From: Bog-473 sp036268485
GTDB lineage: Bacteria; Actinomycetota; Acidimicrobiia; Acidimicrobiales; RAAP-2
Assembly: GCA_036268485.1 (NCBI GenBank)
Contig: DATAUC010000077.1
Location: forward strand, 1-64,000
Direction: 5' to 3'
DNA length: 64,000 nt
The position numbers and the translations under genes were made by a program. Below, piece after piece: positions 7,782 through 15,700 of this stretch; position 1 is the stretch's first letter; each line of letters begins with the position of its first letter. A model generated the notes under the pieces. The model did not search any database, had not been told where the DNA came from, and worked only from the letters and a program-made list of their open reading frames with translations.

Positions 7782-9098
7782 TCAACTCTCGATAGCGAAC
7801 AGTCTCCACTCGTCGGGCACGCCCTTTAGGACATGTGTGCCCCGTTCGGGGGTGGCGATACCCGAGCCGACGAGGTGACCCCTGACGCCCTCCGACACGA
7901 ATACTTCGCCAGCACCGGCCAGGTCGCAGATGCGCCTGGCAATGTTGACCGTCAGGCCCGCCACATCATCGTTCCGGAATTCGACCTCACCCGTGTGGAC
8001 GCCTGCCCTCACTTGGATCCCTATGCCCTTGGCTGCCGCCACTATCTCCCTCGCGGCCCGGATCGCCCGCGTGGTGGCGTCGAAGGTGGCCAGGAACCCA
8101 TCGCCCATGCTCCTAATCTCGCGACCCCGGTGGCGAGCCAACGCAGCTCGGACCATGGCGTCATGTTGGTCGGTCAGCGCGCCCCATTTCCGGTGTCCCA
8201 TGCCGGCGGACTGCTCAGTTGAGCCGACAATGTCGGTGAAGAGGATGGCGGCCATGACCACATCGCCCTCCACCCCCTGGTGGGTGCCCGTGAGGAACTC
8301 CTCGATCTCGTCGAGGAGGGCGTCGGAATCGCCAACGAAAAAGTAATGGTCTTCACCGGGCAACTCAATGAAATTGGCGCCGGGGATGTGGTCAGCCAGA
8401 TAACGACCCGCCCCAATCCGGACGTAGCGGTCCCCCTCTCGATGCAAAACGAGAGTTGGAACCGAGAGGGCCGGTAGAAGATGCCTCACATCTCGCTGAA
8501 TGTTGTCCCTCCACGCCGTCATCGCATCGCGGGGGAGGCCAAAACGTTGACAGCGCGCCAACCACGAGCGGAACGCCTCGTCCCTGGTTTTGCTGGGCGC
8601 CATGACATCCACTGACGCGCCCGTCCCCCATGCTTCCCTCACCGCGGCAACGTGTTGGTCCAGCGTGTCTCGGGATAGACCCCAGGGGTATCCCTCTTCC
8701 TGCACGTAGTGGGCGTAGGAATCGATGAGGACCAACGCGCTCACCCGCTCGGGGTGAAGAGTCGCATAGCTGATGGCCAACGGCCCTCCATCTCCCGATG
8801 CCACGAGAACCACCCGTTCGCAGGCGGCCTTGTCGAGCACCGCCGTGATGTCGCCGTAGTGCACTGCTTCATCAGAATCGAAGCCCGGTATGAGGCCGCC
8901 GGAGGACCCGCCACCCCTGGCCTCCAGCCAGACGGTCTGGCTGAATCCACGAAGACGCCTGGCGAAGTGGACGAAACCGGGGTCGTCCCATAAGAGGTCG
9001 AGTGGTATGGCCGGAGGCTGGAAGAAGAGGAGTTCGAGCGGCCCCTGGCCGGTGACCTGGTAGGCAACACTCACCCCGTCGTGTGCCGAGGCATACAT
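7782..9098 (-). CDS. Alpha/beta-hydrolase fused to a class III adenylate/guanylate cyclase
   Basis: A 438-residue fusion. Residues about 1-260 form an alpha/beta-hydrolase fold. Residues about 275-438 form a class III cyclase with both metal aspartates (AILFTDIVGST and RSMGDGFLATF) and VRAGVHTGEV. The layout resembles the mycobacterial Rv1900c/LipJ type, where the hydrolase is thought to regulate the cyclase. The nucleophile elbow reads ASGDGGP, so the usual Ser is Gly, while the catalytic His (LPGEDHYFF) is kept. The hydrolase half may therefore bind a ligand rather than hydrolyse it. ATG at 9098 fits the family N-terminus; a GTG about 20 bases upstream is possible. It is convergent with the SRPBCC gene. 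Confidence 0.9.
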   Translation of the reverse strand: MYASAHDGVSVAYQVTGQGPLELLFFQPPAIPLDLLWDDPGFVHFARRLRGFSQTVWLEARGGGSSGGLIPGFDSDEAVHYGDITAVLDKAACERVVLVASGDGGPLAISYATLHPERVSALVLIDSYAHYVQEEGYPWGLSRDTLDQHVAAVREAWGTGASVDVMAPSKTRDEAFRSWLARCQRFGLPRDAMTAWRDNIQRDVRHLLPALSVPTLVLHREGDRYVRIGAGRYLADHIPGANFIELPGEDHYFFVGDSDALLDEIEEFLTGTHQGVEGDVVMAAILFTDIVGSTEQSAGMGHRKWGALTDQHDAMVRAALARHRGREIRSMGDGFLATFDATTRAIRAAREIVAAAKGIGIQVRAGVHTGEVEFRNDDVAGLTVNIARRICDLAGAGEVFVSEGVRGHLVGSGIATPERGTHVLKGVPDEWRLFAIES

Positions 9099-9434
9099 GG
9101 TCTCGGGCCGCTCGTTCACAGCCGTCAGTCTGTACCAAGTTCCCGAGTAATCGCTAGATGCCAGGAGGAGCTCACTCGCGAGGGTGCCCTCGAAAGCTCC
9201 GGCAGAGTGCCGGCCAGCGTTGCCCACTCATGCAATTCAGGGAGCCCATCCCGGCATCCCAGGGCAGGTCCACTTGAGGTGGCCGGGCCATGCGTTGACG
9301 CTGGTCGATAAGGTCGGAGGCTGGCCTGAAGGAAGCCGAGCGTTCCGAATCGGCAGGACTTCGCCATTGGGCTCTGCCGGAGGCACGGCCCCACTCGATG
9401 GTGGGTCGGGACTCACGAGCACGGAGGAAAGAAC
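9099..9434. other. 336-base gap, no gene recognised
   Basis: This gap separates the cyclase fusion and the VOC gene, which are divergently transcribed. The open frames in it match no family I recognise and have no ribosome sites. Apart from the ribosome site of the VOC gene at its right end, I see no clear promoter, repeat or RNA structure. Confidence 0.5.
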
Positions 9435-9875
9435 ATGTCACACGTACGCCGTTTCGACCACGTTGGCATTACCGTTGCCGACCTTGACGCTGCAACGCAG
9501 TTCTTTGTCGCGTTGGGCCTAGAGATGCAGGGAAGGACGTTCGTGGAGGGCGAGTTCATCGACACCGTCACTGGTCTCCCGGGATCAAGAACCGAAATAG
9601 TGATGCTTCGACCTCCTGACGGCGGGACAAATATCGAGCTCTCTGCCTTCGTCCGGCCGAGCTGCGTGCCGGGCTCACCGGCCGCTATGGCCAATGAGAT
9701 CGGTTTACGGAGCATTGCTTTCGAGGTCCATGACCTCGACGCCGCCGTCGACCAGGCAGCGTCCGCCGGCTATGGCTTGGTGGGTGGAATCGGTGAATAC
9801 GAGAGTTCTTGGCGGATGGCCTACGTCCGAGGCCCCGAGGGGATCATCGTCGCTCTCGCCCAGCCCATGGGCTGA
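9435..9875 (+). CDS. VOC (glyoxalase/dioxygenase fold) protein
   Basis: A 146-residue protein of the vicinal-oxygen-chelate fold, built from two beta-alpha-beta-beta-beta units. The first begins RFDHVGITVADLDAATQFF and supplies the usual His ligand. The second contains GLRSIAFEVHDLDAAVDQA and ends with YVRGPEGIIVALAQ, whose Glu is the usual last metal ligand. A good ribosome site (GGAGGAAAGAAC) precedes ATG 9435. The family covers glyoxalases, dioxygenases and resistance proteins; the substrate cannot be told here. Confidence 0.87.
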   Translation: MSHVRRFDHVGITVADLDAATQFFVALGLEMQGRTFVEGEFIDTVTGLPGSRTEIVMLRPPDGGTNIELSAFVRPSCVPGSPAAMANEIGLRSIAFEVHDLDAAVDQAASAGYGLVGGIGEYESSWRMAYVRGPEGIIVALAQPMG

Positions 9876-9903
9876 CCCGATCCGTCGTCCGCTCTAACCC
9901 TGG

Positions 9904-10392
9904 TTACGGGGCTGAAGGCAAGGAGGCGTCACTGATTCGCTCAATGACTCGAAATCGCTCCAGAACCACCTTTGTGGTGTTGTTGACCGTAAATGCGGGG
10001 TCATTGAGTTCGCGTCTCATGTCGTCGCAGTGCCAGAACTCTTCATGTCCAGCCCTCCAATCGGCGACGGATTCGAAACCCTCACCCTCATCGACCGCAT
10101 GCGCTAAATCGACATCACCAAGCCGGGCGATCTCGACGCTTGTTGTCTCGATGAGTGCCACTGGTCGGTTCATCGAGTCCACAACCACCGAGCGTTTGCC
10201 CGGCACCGGAAGTGGGCTGCCCTCCAACTCGTATTCGAGCTGAAGACTGGTGGTCGACACCTTGAGGCCATTGAGGACGGCACTCACCAATGCGTCCCGA
10301 AGGGGTCCCGGGAAGGCGAACTCCATCCGGGAGAGGCCCTCGTAGGTCACATTGCCCAGGGTATCGGTAGCGCAACATGGTCGATCACTCAC
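9904..10392 (-). CDS. ASCH-domain protein
   Basis: A 162-residue protein whose body (FAFPGPLRDALVSAVLNGLK, GKRSVVVDSMNRPVALIET, DLAHAVDEGEGFESVADWR) matches actinobacterial ASCH-domain proteins. These are small folds related to PUA that are thought to bind RNA or nucleotides. The GTG at 10392 gives the longest form. An internal ATG at codon 23, just before EFAFPGP, fits the domain boundary better and may be the real start. It is convergent with the VOC gene. Its role is unknown. Confidence 0.8.
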   Translation of the reverse strand: MSDRPCCATDTLGNVTYEGLSRMEFAFPGPLRDALVSAVLNGLKVSTTSLQLEYELEGSPLPVPGKRSVVVDSMNRPVALIETTSVEIARLGDVDLAHAVDEGEGFESVADWRAGHEEFWHCDDMRRELNDPAFTVNNTTKVVLERFRVIERISDASLPSAP

Positions 10393-10561
10393 CCTGCACC
10401 GGCGCTAGTGCGTGAACCCCGAACTGGTGAACGGTGGAAATCCTGATGCCCTGATCACTCCTCGACTCCTGCTACGTTCGATTGGGTCAACAGCGGGTCG
10501 CTCTTAGCGCTCTTTCTGCTTCATGCAGAGGCAATGGAACCCGATCGACAAGGAGCACCTG

Positions 10562-10986
10562 ATGCGTGACGACGTACGCCAGGCACTGGCCAATGGTCGG
10601 TCTCTGGATCTTGCTCTGCTCGGACGATCGACATCACGACCAAAGGCCGACGTTCTGGGGAGCAGCGAAGGATCGAAATCGTCTTCTACTGGTTCGAAGA
10701 CTCGATCTATCTCAGTGGGATTCCCGCCCCGCGTATTCGAGATTGGCTGGCCAACCTCACGGCCGAACCCAATTTCACTTTCCATCTCAAGCACGGAATC
10801 GTCGCCGATCTGGCCGCCGTGGCTACGGTCATAACCCAGCCGGTGGAACGTCGTCGAGTGCTCGCCAACTTCGTCGAGCAATTTAACCAGCGCAATCTTC
10901 CCGACAGTGGGTGGCCGGCGGCCGACCTCGAAGAGTGGGTGGAGGGCAGTCCGCTCGCAAGAGTCTCGTTTTTTGAAACTGACTAA
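10562..10986 (+). pseudogene. Deazaflavin-dependent nitroreductase-like gene with a frameshift
   Basis: Two frames together make a normal protein of about 141 residues of the nitroreductase/quinone-reductase family (F420-binding split-barrel). The first frame reads MRDDVRQALANGRSLDLALL from ATG 10562, which has AAGGAG 6 bases upstream. The second frame continues as IDITTKGRRSGEQRRIEI and ends SPLARVSFFETD at the TAA 10984-10986. The join is near 10622-10624, where one inserted base would restore a single frame. The coding span is 425 bases, one short of 142 codons. This is either a 1-base deletion in a dying gene or a sequencing error. If intact it would reduce nitro or quinone compounds, or bind F420. 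Confidence 0.72.
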
Positions 10987-11049
10987 CTGAGGCCCCTTGC
11001 CGGCGGGACACCTTCAGCTGTCAATCCCTAGAGGTGGGATGGGGGGAGA

Positions 11050-11400
11050 TCATTTGCAGTGGTCCCTCACCACCACATGAGTGGTAAGCCCCGAACGCAC
11101 GCGGAAGGGCTTGCTCCCTACGCCCTGTCCTGGATGTCCTTGGTTTGAAATGACGTACGTACCCGGCCGCAATACAAAGTGAAATGTCGAACCGCCAGGT
11201 ACTGACGCCTTTTGGATCAGAGTGGTTCCCCGCCAGACGCTGAGATCGGCGATTGAGGCCGTTGACGGCCCTACGCAAGCGACAGCTCGACCGGTTGCCA
11301 CTCCCGCTCTGTTCCGAGCAGCCGCCGCGACACCCGACGCCCCAATCGAGGCTGGTCCCACACCTAAGAGGAATACGATGAGAAAAGCGAACTTTCGCAT
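11050..11400 (-). CDS. Small secreted protein of unknown function
   Basis: A 116-residue protein starting MRKFAFLIVFLLGVGPASIG, a clear Sec signal peptide likely cut near an Ala/Ser-rich stretch at residue 25-30. The mature part is beta-rich (STFHFVLRPGTYVISNQGH) and ends VVVRDHCK. It has two Cys, one after the signal peptide (AVACVG) and one near the end, which could form a disulfide. An open frame continues upstream, but the signal peptide fixes the start at 11400. No family is recognised. Confidence 0.6.
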   Translation of the reverse strand: MRKFAFLIVFLLGVGPASIGASGVAAAARNRAGVATGRAVACVGPSTASIADLSVWRGTTLIQKASVPGGSTFHFVLRPGTYVISNQGHPGQGVGSKPFRVRSGLTTHVVVRDHCK

Positions 11401-11507
11401 ACTTGCATCTTGACCCTCCGAACCGCGAGTTGGTTCGCCACTCGGCCCGAGTCGGGCGATCCTGGCTAGGTCCGTGGCGAATGACAACTTCAACCAACCA
11501 AGGCTTC

Positions 11508-12200
11508 TCAGTCAGGCGTCACCTTCCATCTCACGGACTTGCCGCGCTCGGGATTTCCTGAGGTTGATCGGGACAGAACCCCGGCGTCCTCGAGTTCCGA
11601 CCGGAGTTGGCCGGACGAGCGAAACAGGACGGTCTGCATGCCGAGCGCTCTGGCGGCCTCGACGTTCTCTTTGCTGTCGTCAATCATCAACGTTGTGCTT
11701 GGTGTCAGTCCGAATCGATCGAGCAGGAGGTTGAAGATGGCGGGCTCTGGCTTCGCCATTCCTTCTTGACCGGAGACGACGGTGCCGTCGAACCAGTCAA
11801 GAAATGCAAAGCGCTCGAATCGGAGCGGATACGTCTCCCTCTCGTGGTTGGTCAGCGCGTAGCAGGGCAGCCCGGTCGCTCTCACTGCTCGAAGAACCTC
11901 TACAGATCCGGCGTCGACACCTCCGATCATCTCCTCGCTGCGCTTCGACCAGGCCCAGATCAGCTCGGAGAGTTCGGGATACTGGGAGGCGAGCTCGGCG
12001 CATGAAGGCGCGGTCGAGACACCGCGGTCGTGGGGTGCATGCCAGGCCGGCGAACAGATCTCGGCGAGAAACCACTCCATCTCGTCTTCGTTCGTGAACA
12101 GCTTGCGGTAGAGGTGTCTGGGGTTCCAATCAAGCAAGACACCGCCGATGTCGAACACCAACGCCTCAACGGGAAGTTCGATTACTCCGTGAATACGCAC
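11508..12200 (-). CDS. HAD-superfamily phosphatase
   Basis: A 230-residue haloacid-dehalogenase-type hydrolase. Motif I is ALVFDIGGVLLDW near residue 13, with the nucleophilic Asp; the second Asp of the usual DxD is Gly-Gly here, as in many YihX-like phosphatases. Motif II is YALTNHE, motif III is the Lys in GMAKPEP, and motif IV is MIDDSKENVEAARALGM. I chose GTG 12200 because a TAACAT hexamer sits exactly 7 bases upstream, the spacing of a leaderless start. ATG 12209 is the alternative. It is divergent from the DeoR gene, and their -10 elements overlap. The substrate is probably a sugar or nucleotide phosphate, as for similar enzymes. Confidence 0.87.
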   Translation of the reverse strand: MRIHGVIELPVEALVFDIGGVLLDWNPRHLYRKLFTNEDEMEWFLAEICSPAWHAPHDRGVSTAPSCAELASQYPELSELIWAWSKRSEEMIGGVDAGSVEVLRAVRATGLPCYALTNHERETYPLRFERFAFLDWFDGTVVSGQEGMAKPEPAIFNLLLDRFGLTPSTTLMIDDSKENVEAARALGMQTVLFRSSGQLRSELEDAGVLSRSTSGNPERGKSVRWKVTPD

Positions 12201-12207
12201 ATGGAAC

Positions 12208-12217
12208 ATGTTAGATT
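12208..12217. promoter_or_regulatory. Overlapping divergent -10 elements for two leaderless genes
   Basis: On the minus strand TAACAT (12213-12208) lies 7 bases before the HAD GTG at 12200. On the plus strand TAGATT (12212-12217) lies 7 bases before the DeoR ATG at 12225. Neither gene has a Shine-Dalgarno sequence and only 24 bases separate the two start codons. Both therefore look leaderless, and they should compete for polymerase. Confidence 0.55.
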
Positions 12218-12224
12218 GAACACT

Positions 12225-12983
12225 ATGGATGTGCACACCCGCCACCAAATGATCCTGCAGTCCCTCCGACAACGCAGCCCAGTACTGGTGGTGGAACTGG
12301 CCGACACTCTGGAATGCTCCGAGATGACAGTGCGCCGTGACCTCGAGTCGCTGGAGCGCAGCGGGGGTCTGCGTCGTGTCCACGGCGGGGCGGTGAGTGT
12401 TTTCCTCAGTGCGGAGGAGACCCCGTACGGAATTCGGGCCCTGGAGAACAGCGAGGCCAAGGCGGCGATAGGCGCCGCGGCAGCCAGCCTGTTGGCCGAC
12501 GGGGAAACGGTCATCCTTGATGGTGGCACCACGGCCATGGAGGTGGCACGAGCTCTCCGCGGCCGACGTTTGACGGTCATGCCGCTGGCCCTTCGGCCTG
12601 TCTTCGAGCTACACGAGTGTCCCGACATCAAACTTCTCCTCCCGGGTGGCGAGGTGCGTCCGGGAGAGTTGTCGTTGACCGGCAGTCTCACTGAACCGTC
12701 TTTCTCTCAGCTCCGATTCGACACCTGTGTGATGAGCCCGTGCGGCATTGACGCCAAGGCCGGCATCACCACCCACCTTTTGGCCGAGACGGCAGTCAAG
12801 CGCGCCGCCGCCCGAGCCTCGCAGCGGGTCATCGTCGTGGCCGACTCCTCGAAGCTCGGACGGCTGGCTTTCGGTCACGTCTGCGATCTCGACGAAATCG
12901 ACATCATCCTCACCGATGTCGGAGCCGATGAGCAGAGCGTGGAGGAATTCCGGGCGATGGGAGTTGACATCCGCTGCGTGTGA
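12225..12983 (+). CDS. DeoR/GlpR-family transcriptional regulator
   Basis: A 252-residue DeoR regulator. The N-terminal winged helix is at residues 4-58 (VELADTLECSEMTVRRDLES, then LRRVHGGA). The C-terminal sugar-phosphate sensor domain holds ILDGGTTAMEVARAL and VVADSSKLGRLAF, the ligand-binding motifs of the family. ATG 12225 is taken because a -10 element lies 7 bases upstream; an in-frame ATG at 12201 is possible. It overlaps the MFS gene by 4 bases (GTGA), so regulator and transporter are co-expressed. A sugar or polyol phosphate is the expected inducer, in keeping with the HAD phosphatase and sugar-type MFS beside it. Confidence 0.92.
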   Translation: MDVHTRHQMILQSLRQRSPVLVVELADTLECSEMTVRRDLESLERSGGLRRVHGGAVSVFLSAEETPYGIRALENSEAKAAIGAAAASLLADGETVILDGGTTAMEVARALRGRRLTVMPLALRPVFELHECPDIKLLLPGGEVRPGELSLTGSLTEPSFSQLRFDTCVMSPCGIDAKAGITTHLLAETAVKRAAARASQRVIVVADSSKLGRLAFGHVCDLDEIDIILTDVGADEQSVEEFRAMGVDIRCV

Positions 12984-14215
12984 CGTTGTTTCCGGAGTCA
13001 GGCCGCAGAACGTCACCAGCGTCGGCGGACCGTTGGCCCCGACTGGCCGTCATCGCTGTGTTCTTTGTGCACGGATTCCTGTTCGCCTCGTGGACGGCGC
13101 ACATACCCCAGCTGAAACAGAACCTTGATCTGAGCGATGGTCGGCTTGGCTTCGCCTTACTCGGAGCCCCCATCGGTTCGGTTCTCGCCATTGGGGTGGC
13201 TGCCCGCATCCTGTCGAGGGTGGGGAGTCGGCCGCTTGTCCGCCTGGCCTTGCTTGGGTACTGCGTGTCGGGGCCGTTCATCGGCCTCACTGGTTCGTTC
13301 GGAACGTTCTTCGTCGCCTTCCTGGTCTGGGGCTTCTTCCAGGGATTGCTCGACGCGTCCATGAACACCCAGGCGGTCGCGGTCGAGCGGTTTTCCGGCC
13401 GCGTGCTGATGCCGGGTTTCCACGGCTCGTGGAGCAGCGGCGCCCTCTTCGGTGCGGTCGTAGGAGCGGCGGCGGTGGGATTGGGTGTCTCGCTGAGCGC
13501 CCAACTGCTGGTGCTGGCGGCACTCGGCCTACTCGTTGTCGGCTGGCTCACGACCCGGATGATCCCCGATCGGCCAGCAGGCGATGACCCCGAACCATCA
13601 ATGGGCAATGGCCGAGGGCGTCACGGCGTGCTGCAGAGGGAGCTTGTCGTCCTCGGGGGTATCGCCTTCGCCGACATGCTCTGCGAGGGCGCCGCGGCCG
13701 ACTGGGCCGCGGTGTATCTCCGCAATTCCCTGCACACGACACCCTTGGTGGCCGGCTTGGGGTTTGCCATCTACGCCTTCGCCATGCTGGCCGTTCGGCT
13801 CTCCGGAAACCGGCTCTTCACCAGGTTCGCCGCCTACCGACTTCTCCCTGCCCTGGCCCTCATGGCCACGCTCGGATTCGCCGCCGGCCTCGTCATCGCC
13901 CGTCCGGTCAGCGTGCTCATTGGGTTCGCCCTGCTCGGGGCTGGGCTCGGGAGCGTCGTGCCGATGATCCTCAGCGCGGCCGGAGCGGTGGGCAACGTGA
14001 ATACCGGAAGAGCTGTCGCTTCGGTGGCCGGCTGCGGCTGGGCCGGCTATGTCGTAGGACCGGTCGTGATCGGTGCCGTTGCCTCATCAACGACCCTACA
14101 CACCGCCCTCTTCCTGATCCCGGTGCTTACCGGCATTGTGGCGGTGAGCACGTGGACGGCCAGGGGAATCCGGCACACAGCGCTGTCCACCGGGTCCAAT
14201 GCGCTGGTTACTTGA
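12980..14215 (+). CDS. MFS transporter, fucose-permease/YbjJ-like
   Basis: A 411-residue transporter with about 12 membrane helices in two halves of six, joined by a polar loop near residues 195-215 (DRPAGDDPEPSMGNGRGRHG). The AVFFVHGFLFASWTAHIPQL start, GFFQGLLDASMNTQAVAVE in helix 4, and GFHGSWSSGALFGA resemble the YbjJ/FucP branch. It starts at GTG 12980 inside the DeoR stop and converges with the next gene by 8 bases. Sugar or sugar-derivative transport is likely, from family and operon context. Confidence 0.9.
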   Translation: MTLFPESGRRTSPASADRWPRLAVIAVFFVHGFLFASWTAHIPQLKQNLDLSDGRLGFALLGAPIGSVLAIGVAARILSRVGSRPLVRLALLGYCVSGPFIGLTGSFGTFFVAFLVWGFFQGLLDASMNTQAVAVERFSGRVLMPGFHGSWSSGALFGAVVGAAAVGLGVSLSAQLLVLAALGLLVVGWLTTRMIPDRPAGDDPEPSMGNGRGRHGVLQRELVVLGGIAFADMLCEGAAADWAAVYLRNSLHTTPLVAGLGFAIYAFAMLAVRLSGNRLFTRFAAYRLLPALALMATLGFAAGLVIARPVSVLIGFALLGAGLGSVVPMILSAAGAVGNVNTGRAVASVAGCGWAGYVVGPVVIGAVASSTTLHTALFLIPVLTGIVAVSTWTARGIRHTALSTGSNALVT

Positions 14216-14780
14216 CCACGACGGTTGAGGCGAGGGCCATGCGATGGTCCTTCGACCACGGCCGGCCGAGCGTTGCCCGAGGGCCTTGCAGCACGTCATG
14301 GGATCGCTCGCCCAGAATGTGGGCCGCTTCACCTTCGACGTCTTTGGCGTTGTAAGGGTGCACCTCCCAGCCCTGTTCGCTGGCGATCTGGGCCAGCACT
14401 TGGCAATACATGACTGAGTCAGCGCGGCTCTCGTAAGGCACGCGGCGCTGGACGGCAATTACCTCAGGGAAGTCGGGCGGCCAGGACCGAAGCGATATGG
14501 AGGCGATCGGTTCGGACACCGCGGCGGCTAGCTCTGTCAGCCCGGTTCTCGTGGCTCGAACCACCGACGCTCGCACCTCCGCCACCAAGGCGGCCAAGGC
14601 AAGGTCATCGAGTGGCTCTCCTGTTCGGTGGAGTAGGTGGGGGCCGCCCTCATGGTGGATTGGTGCCGCCGGCAGTCCCGGCTCGATCAATTCGATTCTC
14701 CTGCGGTCAACGACGCGGTAGTCCTCCGAGGCGGTGACGGCCACGGCCCAGCCGAAGTGGTGGGCGATTCCGATTCGCAT
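14208..14780 (-). CDS. Conserved hypothetical protein
   Basis: A 190-residue protein starting MRIGIAHHFGWAVAVTASED. It has no signal peptide or membrane segment. The pattern IELIEPGLPAAPIHHEGG, the Ala-rich helix near residues 58-90, and ISLRSWPPDFPE are distinctive but I do not recognise a named family. Its 3' end overlaps the MFS gene by 8 bases. It may act on a metabolite, but nothing in the sequence shows this. Confidence 0.75.
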   Translation of the reverse strand: MRIGIAHHFGWAVAVTASEDYRVVDRRRIELIEPGLPAAPIHHEGGPHLLHRTGEPLDDLALAALVAEVRASVVRATRTGLTELAAAVSEPIASISLRSWPPDFPEVIAVQRRVPYESRADSVMYCQVLAQIASEQGWEVHPYNAKDVEGEAAHILGERSHDVLQGPRATLGRPWSKDHRMALASTVVVK

Positions 14781-14843
14781 GTCACCGATTCTGTCTCAGC
14801 GAAGACCCTTCACATAGCCTTGAGAAGCGAGGATGTATGTGCC

Positions 14844-15249
14844 ATGACCACCACAACGGATTTCACAAAGTTGCTGGTCCGACGTGGAAGTGAACCGCTT
14901 CACGCTGCCGTGATCGGGAACCCCGAATCGCCCGTCTGGAATCCGAAGGCGCAGCGCGAAGGCATCCTTTGCCTTATGCACGCGGGTGCGGATCCCAACG
15001 CCCCGCGCTGGGCGGGGTTACACCGCTACATCGAGCGGTACGCAACTACATCGAGCGGTACGCAACCGGTGTTCTGCCGCAGTCGAAGCCCTTCTTGATT
15101 CGGGCGCTGATTCTGACCTTCAAAACGACAACGGCTCCACCGCCTGTGACCTGGCGCTCCTGACCACCGGGCGAGGTAGCACGGGATCCCCGGAAGCCAA
15201 GGCCGAGCAGCGCATCATTCTCAACCTGTTGGAGGTCGCCACGGCATGA
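14844..15249 (+). pseudogene. Ankyrin-repeat protein disrupted by a 20-base duplication
   Basis: Three frames are needed to read one ankyrin protein of about 130 residues. Frame one gives MTTTTDFTKLLVRRGSEPLH through LMHAGADPNAPRW. Frame two gives GGVTPLHRAVRN. Frame three gives RCSAAVEALLDSGADSDLQN to the stop, ending LLEVATA. The second break is a tandem copy of 20 bases (15026-15045 repeated at 15046-15065); removing one copy fuses TPLHRAVRN directly to RCSAAVEALL. The first break is a 1-base change near 15010-15020. Two separate lesions make a true pseudogene more likely than one sequencing slip. Ankyrin proteins mediate protein binding. Confidence 0.75.
15026..15065. repeat. 20-bp perfect tandem duplication
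   Basis: CTACATCGAGCGGTACGCAA occurs twice with no gap, inside the ankyrin gene. Its length is not a multiple of three, so it shifts the frame. The two copies are identical, which suggests a recent event or an assembly artefact. Confidence 0.95.
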
Positions 15250-15300
15250 GAGGTGTCGTGACTCCTGCCGCCCGGTGATCTCGACGGTACCCTTTCGCTC

Positions 15301-15681
15301 ATGCCCAAAAGCAACAAAGGAACTGAAGAGGTCAGCGATTGGCGAGAGGCCACCCTCTCTCGCATGCGAACGTGGATAGAACAGGCTGATCCCGAGATGG
15401 TGGAAGAGCCAAAGTGGAAGAAGCCAAGCCAACCAGAAGGTGTGCCGGTCTGGTCACACGACGGCATCGTGTGCACGGGTGAGACCTACAAGGCCCACGT
15501 GAAGTTCACCTTTGCCAGGGGCGCGTCGTTGAAGGATCCCTCGAGCTTGTTCAACTCGAGTCTGGAGGGGAACATGCGCCGGGCGATCGACATTGCTGAA
15601 GGCGAAACGATCAACGAAAAGGCCTTCAAGGCACTGATCAAGGAGGCCGTGACGTTCAACCTGACCTTGCACCGCAAGTAG
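15301..15681 (+). CDS. DUF1801 (YdhG-like) protein
   Basis: A 126-residue protein of the DUF1801 fold. Recognisable parts are EEPKWKKPSQPEGVPVWSHD near residues 35-55, YKAHVKFTFARGASLKDP, and the C-terminal FKALIKEAVTFNLTLHRK. Family members are cytoplasmic and of unsettled function; some are linked to metal or frataxin-like folds. It stands alone between the ankyrin pseudogene and a hypothetical gene 19 bases downstream, which could share its transcript. Confidence 0.85.
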   Translation: MPKSNKGTEEVSDWREATLSRMRTWIEQADPEMVEEPKWKKPSQPEGVPVWSHDGIVCTGETYKAHVKFTFARGASLKDPSSLFNSSLEGNMRRAIDIAEGETINEKAFKALIKEAVTFNLTLHRK

Positions 15682-15700
15682 GCGGGGGAGCGGGACGACG

